The position numbers and the translations under genes are program-made. From assembly GCA_036735545.1 (NCBI GenBank), contig DAINOD010000001.1:62001-126000 (forward strand): DNA of 64,000 bases, given 5' to 3'. Shown piece by piece: positions 1 through 7,282 of the stretch (the first letter of the stretch is position 1; each line of letters starts with the position of its first letter). The notes beneath the pieces were generated by a model. That model saw only the letters and a program-made list of their open reading frames with translations, did no database searches and was not told the origin of the DNA. This DNA is from Rubrimonas sp036735545 (lineage in GTDB: Bacteria; Pseudomonadota; Alphaproteobacteria; Rhodobacterales; Rhodobacteraceae).

Positions 1-273
1 GCCGGCGCGCGCGGCCTGCCGGTCCTGCTGTCGGGAATGGACGCGCCGCTGAACTACGGCGCCGACTACAAGGCCGCCTTCGACGCCATGTATCCCGAAC
101 TGGCCGAGACCCACGGCGCGCTGCTCGACCCCTTCTTCCTCGAAGGCGTCACCGAGGATCGCAGCCTGTGGCAGTCCGACGGCATCCACCCCAACGCGGA
201 CGGCGTGCGGGTGATCGTGGCGCGCATGGGGCCGCTCGTGCTGGAGCTCGTCGAGCGCGCGCGCGCGCCGTGA
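1..273 (+). CDS. SGNH/GDSL-type arylesterase (TesA-like), C-terminal part
   Basis: Only the last 90 residues are present; the reading frame is open from base 1, so the start lies upstream of the window. The C-terminal block DGIHPNADGV carries the Asp and His of the SGNH-hydrolase catalytic triad (block V, DxxH), and the preceding part resembles TesA-type periplasmic arylesterases/lysophospholipases. The Ser-containing GDS block and any signal peptide are outside the window, so location and substrate cannot be judged. It is followed 38 nt later by thpR on the same strand. Confidence 0.8.
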   Translation, partial: AGARGLPVLLSGMDAPLNYGADYKAAFDAMYPELAETHGALLDPFFLEGVTEDRSLWQSDGIHPNADGVRVIVARMGPLVLELVERARAP

Positions 274-311
274 CGCCCGCCGGGTGACGCGCCCCCGCCA
301 AGGCTCGCCGC

Positions 312-863
312 ATGATCCGCCTGTTCGCCGCCCTCGTCCCGCCGCCCGCGTTCGCCGACCGGCTCGCGGACCTCGCCGACGAACTGCCGGGAAATCCCCA
401 GCCGGCGGAGGCGCTCCATCTGACGCTCGCCTTCTTCGGCGAGATCGACCTCGCCCGGGCGGAGGACCTGCACGCCGCCCTGCAGGCCGTCGCCGCGCCG
501 GGCTTCGACTGGCGCGTCGAGGGCCTCGGCGCCTTCGGGGCCGACCGGCCCCGCGCGCTCTACGCCGCCGTTCCGCCCGAGCCGGCGCTGAGCCGCCTGC
601 AGGCGAAAGTCGCCCACGCCGCGCGCGCGGCGGGCGTCATGGTCCAGTCGCGCCGCTTCGTTCCCCACGTCACCCTGTCGCGCATCCGCCCCGGCGACGT
701 CGGCGCCGCCGAGGCCGCCCGGGCGCTCGCCGCCCACGCGGCCCTGCGCGCCGGCCCGGTCGCAGCGCGCGCCTTTCACCTGATCCGCTCCGACCTCGGC
801 CGCCATGGGCCCGCCTACGAGGCCGTCGCCGACTATCCGCTGCAGGAACCGGCGCCGGCGTGA
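312..863 (+). CDS. thpR: RNA 2',3'-cyclic phosphodiesterase (ThpR/LigT family)
   Basis: A 183-residue member of the 2H phosphoesterase superfamily. Both catalytic HxT/Sx tetrapeptides are visible: HLTL at about residues 36-39 and HVTL at about 119-122, each in the usual hydrophobic strand context. Family members hydrolyse 2',3'-cyclic phosphate ends of RNA to 2'-phosphates in the cytoplasm. The length matches the family norm (about 180 residues). The start ATG opens directly on the conserved MIRLFAAL strand. It sits between an esterase and the ATP-grasp operon with no obvious functional link. Confidence 0.9.
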   Translation: MIRLFAALVPPPAFADRLADLADELPGNPQPAEALHLTLAFFGEIDLARAEDLHAALQAVAAPGFDWRVEGLGAFGADRPRALYAAVPPEPALSRLQAKVAHAARAAGVMVQSRRFVPHVTLSRIRPGDVGAAEAARALAAHAALRAGPVAARAFHLIRSDLGRHGPAYEAVADYPLQEPAPA

Positions 864-955
864 GGACGCGGATCGCGGCGCGGCTTCACGACGCCGTAAC
901 CGGTCCCGTCGCATGACGCGGGACGGTTGCGGGCGGGCCGCCGCTCGGACAACCT

Positions 956-975
956 TCACGCGCATGTGAGCGTGA
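956..975. promoter_or_regulatory. Inverted repeat upstream of the ATP-grasp operon
   Basis: TCACGC (956-961) and GCGTGA (970-975) form a perfect 6-bp inverted repeat with an 8-nt spacer, ending 18 nt before the first ATG of the three-gene operon. The size and position suit an operator for a dimeric regulator, but short GC-rich inverted repeats also arise by chance in this genome. Confidence 0.3.
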
Positions 976-993
976 CGCAGCGGGGTCGGGTCG

Positions 994-2145
994 ATGCAGG
1001 ACGGACGGATCGGCGACCTGCAGTGGGGGTTCGACGCGCTGCGCGCGCGGCTTCGCATCGCGGTGGTCCACAACGGCGACCGCGCGGCGCCCGGGGCGGT
1101 GATCCACCCAACGCCCAACCCCCGCTCCGAGAAGTCATACCGCCCGGTGGCCGAAGACATCGCCGGCGCGCTGGAGCGGCTGGGCTTCCGCCATGTGGCG
1201 CTGCTGCCCGACGACCTGACGCTCGGCCAGCGGCTGCGCGAGGAGCGGATCGATCTCGCCTGGCTCAACACCGCCGGCGTGCAGGGCTACGACGCCGCCG
1301 CGCACACGCCCTCGCTGCTGGAGCTCGCCGGCGTGCCCTATGTCGGGCACCGGCCGCTGCTGTCGGTGACCCTCGACAACAAGCACGTCTTCAAGCGCGA
1401 GCTGCAGGGCCTCGGCCTGCCGACGAGCCCGTTCTTCGTCTGGGACGGCGCTCAGGGCCCGCTGGTTCCCGACGCCGAACCGCGCTTCGACAAGGCCTTC
1501 GGCGACAATCCGGGGCCCTTCGTGGTCAAGCCGGTGTCGGGGCGCGCCTCGCTGATGGTTTCGGTCGTGCCCGACCGCGCCGGACTGCCCGCGGCGGCCG
1601 CGGCCGTCTACGCCGCGACGTTGAACCAGGTGCTGATCGAGGCCTACCTCCCGGGCGCCGAATACTGCGTGGCGGTCTGCGGGCCGCTGATCGCCCAGGG
1701 CGGCGTGCTGCGGCGGCGGCGCAAGCCGCTGGCCTTCTCGATGGTGGAGCGGCTGCTGGGCCCGGACGAGCCGATCTTCACCTCGATGGACGTGCGCCCG
1801 ATCACCCGCGACCGGGTGCGCCTGCTCGACGAGAGCGACCCCGCCGGCGCCGGGCTGGCGTGGCTCGCGCGGGCGGTTTGGCGCAACTTCCAGCTCCGCA
1901 CGCTGGTGCGCCTCGACGTGCGCGCGGACGCGCAGGGGCGGCTCGTGATCCTCGAGGCCAACCCCAAGCCCGACCTGAAGCGGCCCGAGGGCGACCGGCT
2001 GAGCCTCGTCTGCGCAGGCCTCGCCCAGCACGGCATGACCTACGACGACCTCATCCTGTCTCTGCTGGCGGATCGGCTGGACCACTACCTGCGCAACCGC
2101 CCCGCCGCCATGCGCCATGTCCGGGCGCTGATGGCCGGTGGCTGA
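994..2145 (+). CDS. D-alanine-D-alanine ligase-like ATP-grasp protein
   Basis: A 383-residue protein with the full Ddl-type plan: N-terminal pre-ATP-grasp domain, central part with the nucleotide-contacting Lys in FVVKPVSGRAS (about residue 179), and C-terminal Mg-binding EANPKPDL with Glu about 321 and Asn about 323. The family joins a carboxylate to an amine through an acyl phosphate. It is first in an operon with a sensor-MFS carrier (8-nt overlap) and a periplasmic binding protein, not in a mur/fts cluster, so I doubt it is the cell-wall Ddl. Inference: it may make or modify a small peptide or amino-acid conjugate handled by its neighbours. Known: the fold. Unknown: both substrates. The start has only a weak ribosome site. 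Confidence 0.75.
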   Translation: MQDGRIGDLQWGFDALRARLRIAVVHNGDRAAPGAVIHPTPNPRSEKSYRPVAEDIAGALERLGFRHVALLPDDLTLGQRLREERIDLAWLNTAGVQGYDAAAHTPSLLELAGVPYVGHRPLLSVTLDNKHVFKRELQGLGLPTSPFFVWDGAQGPLVPDAEPRFDKAFGDNPGPFVVKPVSGRASLMVSVVPDRAGLPAAAAAVYAATLNQVLIEAYLPGAEYCVAVCGPLIAQGGVLRRRRKPLAFSMVERLLGPDEPIFTSMDVRPITRDRVRLLDESDPAGAGLAWLARAVWRNFQLRTLVRLDVRADAQGRLVILEANPKPDLKRPEGDRLSLVCAGLAQHGMTYDDLILSLLADRLDHYLRNRPAAMRHVRALMAGG

Positions 2146-4405
2146 GCGCCCCATCGCCGTCCTCGCCCGCGCCGCGGCGACGGCTGCGACGGCGGCGCTG
2201 GCGCTGGGACTGCTGCTCTATGTCGCCTGGGGCGACGGGCGGCGGACCTGGGCCGGCTTCGTCGCCGAGACCATGGCCGCGCAGGGAGCGCTGGTGCAGG
2301 CGCCGCTGGAGGCGTTCCTGCGCGAGGGGCTGCCGCTCGGCCAGTTCCCGGGCTTCGCGGGTCTGGCCGAGGCGATCCTCGCCGCCGATCCCGGCCTGTC
2401 GGGGATCGCTGCGACCGACGCGGCCGGAACGGACGTCTTCGTCGCCGGCGCGGCGCCGCCCCCCGTAGCGGCGGGGCCTGAGGCGCAGGCCATGGCGCGG
2501 GTCGTGGCGCGGCGCGACGGCGCGCTCGTCGTCGCGCTGCCGCTGCGCAGCCGCTACGAGACGGTCGGGGCGCTGACGCTGGCCACGCCGCTGGCGGTCG
2601 TCGAGGAGCCGATCGCGGGCAAGGCGCGCGACTTCATCGCCGGGGCGGTCGGCGCCGCGCTGGGCCTCGCCGCGACGGCGGCCGGGCTCGGGGCGGCGCG
2701 ACGGCGGACGGCCGGGGCCATCTTCGCCGCGGGCTACGGTCTGGTGGCGGTCGGCGTCGTCGTGGCGCTGGCGCAGCTCTACGCCGAGGGCGCGGAGCGG
2801 CGGGCGCAGGCGCTGGCCGAGACGCTCGCCCAGCGGCTGGCGCCGATCTACGCCTTCGGGCTGACGCTGGAAGACGTCGACGGGCTCGACGCCCTGTTCG
2901 CCGCGTATCGCGCGCTCAATCCCGACATTCTCGCCGCAGGACTGGTGGCCGGCGGCGTCGTCGTCGCCCATGACGACCCGGCGGCGCTCGGCGCGGTCTG
3001 GTCCCCGGGACCGGGCGCATACGACTTCGCCGCCGCGGTGCCCGCAGCGCCCGGCGCGGCGGTGCTCGCGGCGGTGGCCCTGCCCTCCGAGGTGGTGTGG
3101 CGCGCGGTGGCGCGCAGCGCCAAGAATTTCGCCGCGCTGTTTCTCGCCGCGGCGCTCGTCGCCGCCTTCGCCTTCGGCGCCGCTCGGGGCGGGGTGGACG
3201 CCGCGGCGACGCGTCGGGCGCGGCTCGGGCCGCTGTTCTTCGCCGCCGTCGCCGCCGAGAGCCTCGCGGCGGGCTTCCTGCCCCAGCTCGTGCGCGAGGC
3301 CGCCGCGGCCGGGGGCTGGCCGCCTTCCGCCGCCCCCGCCGCCTTCACCGCCTATTTCGCCGCCTTCACCGCGGCGCTGGCGGCGGGCGGGGTCTGGTGC
3401 GCCCGTTCCGGCCCGCGCTGGTGCGCGGCCGTGGGCGCGGCGCTGGCGGCGGCGGGGGCGCTGGGGCCTGCGCTGGCGCAGGACTTCGCGACGCTGGCGG
3501 GCGGGCGGCTGGTCTCGGGCCTCGGACAGGGGCTGCTGCTGATCGCGGTGCAGTCGGCCGCGCTGACCGAGGCGGGGCCCGGTCAGCGCGCTCGCGCGGC
3601 GGTGCTGATCGTCTTCGGCTTCAACGGCGGGATGCTGACGGGCGCCGCCGTCGGCGCGCTGCTGGTGACGGACCTCGGTCCCTCCGGCGTGTTCGCCGCG
3701 GCGGCCGGCCTCGCGCTGGCGGTGGCCGCGGGGGCGTGCGTGGCGCTGGCCGGCGCGCCGAGGGCGGCGCGGCGCGCGCGGCGGCCCGCGTCGTCGGCGC
3801 TGGCCGAGCCCGGCTTTCTGCGCGCGCTGCTGCTGATCGGGGCCCCGGCCAAGGCGGTGCTGACCGGGGTCGCCGGCTTTGCGATGCCGCTGACGCTGGC
3901 CGACCGCGGCTGGGCGGCCGAGGACATAGGGCAGGCGATCATGCTCTACGGCGCCGGGGTGCTGGCCGCGAGCGGGCCGGTCGCCGCCTGGGTCGACCGC
4001 AGCGGCCGGGCCGAGACGGCCCTGGCGCTCGGCGCCCTCGGCTCGGCCGTGGCGCTTGCGCTGATCGGGCTCGACGCGGGGCCGCAGGGTCCGCTCGCAA
4101 GACTGGCGCCCGAGCTGGCGCTGGGGCCGGCGCAAGCCGCGATCGGCGCGCTGCTGCTCGGCCTGTCGCACGGTTTCGTCAACGCACCCGTCGTCGCCTT
4201 CGTCGCCGCCCGGGCCGCCGACCCCGCCTCGACCGCGGCGCGCTACCGCGTCGCCGAGCGCTCGGGCCATGTCGCGGGGCCGCTGCTGATCGGCCATCTG
4301 GTGTTTCTCGCGGGCGATCCGGGGCGTGGCGTGGCGATGGCGGGGCTCGGGGTGGCGGCGCTGGCTGCGGCGTTCCTGCTTGCCGGGCTGGGGCGGCGGA
4401 CGTGA
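2138..4405 (+). CDS. MFS transporter with N-terminal periplasmic sensor-like domains
   Basis: A 755-residue membrane protein starting at a GTG that overlaps the ATP-grasp stop by 8 nt. The first third looks like a receptor: a membrane segment near residues 8-27, a periplasmic stretch to about 160, membrane segments around 167-215, a second soluble stretch (about 216-325), and another membrane segment near 330-350. From about 365 onward comes a chain of hydrophobic helices typical of a 12-helix MFS carrier. MFS proteins are usually 400-450 residues, so this is a fusion. No kinase, HAMP or output domain is visible, which suggests that the soluble regions act on transport itself or bind the substrate. 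The exact domain family (Cache-like or other) cannot be assigned by eye. Confidence 0.7.
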   Translation: MAERPIAVLARAAATAATAALALGLLLYVAWGDGRRTWAGFVAETMAAQGALVQAPLEAFLREGLPLGQFPGFAGLAEAILAADPGLSGIAATDAAGTDVFVAGAAPPPVAAGPEAQAMARVVARRDGALVVALPLRSRYETVGALTLATPLAVVEEPIAGKARDFIAGAVGAALGLAATAAGLGAARRRTAGAIFAAGYGLVAVGVVVALAQLYAEGAERRAQALAETLAQRLAPIYAFGLTLEDVDGLDALFAAYRALNPDILAAGLVAGGVVVAHDDPAALGAVWSPGPGAYDFAAAVPAAPGAAVLAAVALPSEVVWRAVARSAKNFAALFLAAALVAAFAFGAARGGVDAAATRRARLGPLFFAAVAAESLAAGFLPQLVREAAAAGGWPPSAAPAAFTAYFAAFTAALAAGGVWCARSGPRWCAAVGAALAAAGALGPALAQDFATLAGGRLVSGLGQGLLLIAVQSAALTEAGPGQRARAAVLIVFGFNGGMLTGAAVGALLVTDLGPSGVFAAAAGLALAVAAGACVALAGAPRAARRARRPASSALAEPGFLRALLLIGAPAKAVLTGVAGFAMPLTLADRGWAAEDIGQAIMLYGAGVLAASGPVAAWVDRSGRAETALALGALGSAVALALIGLDAGPQGPLARLAPELALGPAQAAIGALLLGLSHGFVNAPVVAFVAARAADPASTAARYRVAERSGHVAGPLLIGHLVFLAGDPGRGVAMAGLGVAALAAAFLLAGLGRRT

Positions 4406-5532
4406 GGGGGCTCCTGGCCGCGCTCGCGCTGGCGCTGTGGGCCCTGCCCGCGGCGGCCGGCTGGTTCGCGCTCGGGGAGGCGGCGCAGACCGACTGGCGC
4501 GTCGCCGAGGTCGCGCCGGACCGCTGGGAGATGCGCCGCCGCGTCCCCCCACCCGGCCCCGAGCGGACGGTGATGGTGATCTATCCCCGCGCCTCCTCCG
4601 CCTACGACGTGGCGATGACGACGCTGCTGCTCGACTTCGCCCAGCGCCCGCTGAACCTGCTCTTTGTCGCCGTCACCTTCGACCGCGACCCCTACCGCGG
4701 GGCCGCCCTGCTCGCGGAGGCCGCCGCCGAGGGCCACGCGCTCATTTACGCCATGGGCTCCGAGACCGCCGCGTGGCTGCACGAGGTCCGCGCCTCGCTC
4801 GCCACCCCGGCGGTGACGGTGTGCGCCAAGGACCCCGTCCTGATGGGTCAGGTTCCCGACTATGGGGGCCCGGGGGACGGCATGATCGCCTACACCTCGC
4901 TCAACCCGGCGCTGGGGGTGCAGATCGCGCATCTGACCGCGCTGCGCCCCGGCCTGCGCTCGGTGGGCGTGCTGGTCGACCGGCGCAACCTCTCGGCGGT
5001 GGAGACGCAGGCCAATCCGATCATCGCCGCGCTGGTCCCGATGGGCGTCGACGCCTTCGAGGTGGCGGTGCAGGACCCCGCAGACGCCCGTGCGGAGCTG
5101 GAGGCGGCCATGCCGGAGGCGCTCGCGCGGATGCGCGCGCGCGACCCGGGGCTGGCGCACAGCCTGTTCTGGATCACCGGCTCCACCAGCGTGTTCGCCG
5201 AAATCGAGACGCTGGTCGCCGCCGCCGGCCCCGTGCCGCTGGTCGCGGCGGCGCCGGAGATCGTGCAGGCGGGCGCGCACAGCGCCGCAACGGCGGTCGG
5301 GGTCAGCTTCGAGTCCAACGCCCACCTCGCCGCGGTCTACGGCGCGGCGGTGCTGGGCGGACGGCCGCCGGGCGAGCTGCCCGTGGGCGTGGTCTCGCCG
5401 CCCGACGTGGCGCTGAACTTCCTGCGGCTGCGCGCGGCGGGCCTGCGCGCGCCCTTCGCGATGCTGGAGGCCGCCGCCTGGGTCTACGACGCCGAGGGCC
5501 GCCCCGCCCGGCTGCGCGGCCGCGCCCCCTGA
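4402..5532 (+). CDS. Periplasmic substrate-binding protein, ABC_sub_bind (PF04392)-like
   Basis: A 376-residue protein whose GTG start overlaps the MFS stop by 4 nt. The N-terminus is a clear Sec signal peptide (positive MRG, hydrophobic core, AAAG cleavage region near residue 20). The rest has the alternating fold of type I periplasmic binding proteins, with recognisable PF04392-like stretches such as GVLVDRRNLSAVETQ and GVSFESNAHLA. These normally feed an ABC permease, but none is encoded here. The overlapping neighbours are a sensor-like MFS carrier and an ATP-grasp ligase, so it may deliver ligand to the MFS periplasmic domains. It ends 5 nt from the convergent pgi gene. Confidence 0.7.
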   Translation: MRGLLAALALALWALPAAAGWFALGEAAQTDWRVAEVAPDRWEMRRRVPPPGPERTVMVIYPRASSAYDVAMTTLLLDFAQRPLNLLFVAVTFDRDPYRGAALLAEAAAEGHALIYAMGSETAAWLHEVRASLATPAVTVCAKDPVLMGQVPDYGGPGDGMIAYTSLNPALGVQIAHLTALRPGLRSVGVLVDRRNLSAVETQANPIIAALVPMGVDAFEVAVQDPADARAELEAAMPEALARMRARDPGLAHSLFWITGSTSVFAEIETLVAAAGPVPLVAAAPEIVQAGAHSAATAVGVSFESNAHLAAVYGAAVLGGRPPGELPVGVVSPPDVALNFLRLRAAGLRAPFAMLEAAAWVYDAEGRPARLRGRAP

Positions 5533-5537
5533 GCCGC

Positions 5538-7145
5538 CTACCCGCGCAGCGCCGCGATGCGGGCCAGCAGCGCCCGCGTCGAGGCGTCGAAGGCGTCGGC
5601 CGGCCCGCCCTGCACGGCGGGCAGTAGTGCGCCGGCCATCTCCTTGCCCAGCTCCACGCCCCACTGGTCGAAAGGGTTCACGTCCCAGATCGCCGCCTGC
5701 ACGAACACCTTGTGCTCGTAGAGCGCGATCAGCCGACCCAGCGAGAACGCGTCGAGCATGCGGTGCAGGATGGTCGTGGACGGCCTGTCGCCCGGGAAAG
5801 TCCGGTGCGGAGCGAGCCGGTCGATCTCGGCCTGCGCGACGCGCCTCGCGGCCATCTCGGCGCGCACCTCCGTCTCGGTCTTGCCGAAGGCAAGCGCCGC
5901 GCTCTGCGCGAGGCAGTTCGCCAGCAGCTTGGCGTGGTGGTCGCCCATCGTCTCGCGCGGCCTCGCGGCCACGATGAACTCGACCGGGATCGGGTCGGTC
6001 CCCTGGTGCAGCAGCTGGAAGAAGGAGTGCTGCGCGTTGGTGCCGGGCTCGCCCCAGATCACCGGCCCCGTGGCGTGGGCGACGGGGGCCCCGCCGCGGG
6101 CGACCCGCTTGCCGAGGCTCTCCATGTCGAGTTGCTGCACATAGGCGGGAAAGCGCTCCAGCCGCTGGTCGTAGGGGATCAGCGCCACCGTGGGCATCCC
6201 CAGCACGTTGCGCCGCCACAGGCCCACGAGCGCCAGCAGGACCGGCAGGTTCGCCGCCAGCGGCGCGGTCAGGAAATGGCGATCCATCGCCGCGGCGCCG
6301 CCCAGCAGCGCGCGGAACCGCGCCGCCCCGACCGCGACCGCGACCGGCAGGCCGATGGCGCCCCAGAGGGAGTAGCGCCCCCCCACCCAGTCCCAGAAGC
6401 CGAACACGCGCGCCTCGGGCACGCCGAAAGCCGCGCAGGCGGGGATGTTGGTCGAGACCGCCGCGAGATGGCCGTCGCCCGCCTCCCCCAGCGCGCCGCG
6501 CAGCCAGGCGCGGGCGGAGGCGGCGTTGGTCATCGTCTCCTGCGTCGTGAAGGTCTTCGAGGCGACGATCACCAGCGTCCGCGCCGGGTCGAGCCCCCGC
6601 GTCACGTCCGCCAGATGCGCGCCGTCGACGTTCGACACGAAATGCGGTCGCGGCCCGTCCACGTCCGGCGCAAGCGCGCGGGCCGCCATCACCGGGCCGA
6701 GGTCCGAGCCGCCGATGCCGATGTTGATCACGTCCGAGAACCGCCCGCCGTCGGCCGCCGCATAGGCGCCGCCGCGCACGGCCTCGGCGAAGGCGAGCAG
6801 GCGGTCGAGGGTCGGCCCGACCTCCGCCACGCCCGGCGTCGCCGGCGCGACATGGCCACGCAGCGCCATGTGGAGCGCAGGCCGGCCCTCGGTGGCGTTG
6901 ACCGCCTCGCCCGCCGCCATGGCGTCGCGCCGCGCCTCCACGCCCGCCGCGCGCGCCAGATCGAGCAAGGCGGCCAGCGCCGGCGCGTCGAGCCTCTCCT
7001 TCGAGAAGTCCAGCGTGAGGTCGTCGAGGCTCGCCGACAGCGCCGCGACGCGCCCCGGATCCTCGGCGAACAGGGCGCGCAGCGTGCGCCCCTTCATCCG
7101 CTCGCCATGGGCCGAAAGGGCCGCCCAGCCTTGCTCGGTGCTCAT
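5538..7145 (-). CDS. pgi: Glucose-6-phosphate isomerase
   Basis: A 535-residue cytoplasmic enzyme interconverting glucose-6-phosphate and fructose-6-phosphate. Family signatures are present: IGIGGSDLGP, SKTFTTQETMTN in the sugar-phosphate site, WVGGRYSLWGAIG, and the C-terminal NPFDQWGVELGK. The length fits the long bacterial form (about 530-550 residues). It converges on the binding-protein gene and diverges from the CheB-CheR fusion, so it is probably transcribed alone. Confidence 0.97.
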   Translation of the reverse strand: MSTEQGWAALSAHGERMKGRTLRALFAEDPGRVAALSASLDDLTLDFSKERLDAPALAALLDLARAAGVEARRDAMAAGEAVNATEGRPALHMALRGHVAPATPGVAEVGPTLDRLLAFAEAVRGGAYAAADGGRFSDVINIGIGGSDLGPVMAARALAPDVDGPRPHFVSNVDGAHLADVTRGLDPARTLVIVASKTFTTQETMTNAASARAWLRGALGEAGDGHLAAVSTNIPACAAFGVPEARVFGFWDWVGGRYSLWGAIGLPVAVAVGAARFRALLGGAAAMDRHFLTAPLAANLPVLLALVGLWRRNVLGMPTVALIPYDQRLERFPAYVQQLDMESLGKRVARGGAPVAHATGPVIWGEPGTNAQHSFFQLLHQGTDPIPVEFIVAARPRETMGDHHAKLLANCLAQSAALAFGKTETEVRAEMAARRVAQAEIDRLAPHRTFPGDRPSTTILHRMLDAFSLGRLIALYEHKVFVQAAIWDVNPFDQWGVELGKEMAGALLPAVQGGPADAFDASTRALLARIAALRG

Positions 7146-7245
7146 CGCGCGCGCTTCTCCCGGGGATTCGTCCGACGCCGCATCTTGCGCAGCCGAGGCG
7201 GGCGGGACAGTTTTTTATGGTGCCGATTCAAAACTTTCGCCATTG

Positions 7246-7277
7246 TGCCCCCCGCGGCGCTCGCGTCGCGGGGGGCA
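7246..7277 (+). promoter_or_regulatory. Hairpin covering the cheBR ribosome-binding site
   Basis: TGCCCCCCGCG (7246-7256) pairs perfectly with CGCGGGGGGCA (7267-7277), an 11-bp stem with a 10-nt loop. The G-run of the right arm (7270-7275) is the best Shine-Dalgarno-like stretch before ATG 7283, so folding would hide the ribosome site of cheBR. It lies upstream of both divergent genes, so it is not a terminator for either. A regulatory role is inferred. Confidence 0.45.
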
Positions 7278-7282
7278 ACAGA

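Noticed and set aside
903..924. Inverted repeat GTCCCG/CGGGAC after thpR as a terminator
   Set aside because: Only six clean base pairs, bulge needed to extend it, and no T-run.
2051..4552. An 833-codon open frame on the minus strand opposite the MFS gene, and similar very long antisense frames (for example 7142-10135 minus, 12516-15368 plus, 37549-39750 minus)
   Set aside because: They are shadows from very high GC. The translations are Arg/Gly/Ala-rich without domains, and the opposite frames encode recognised proteins.
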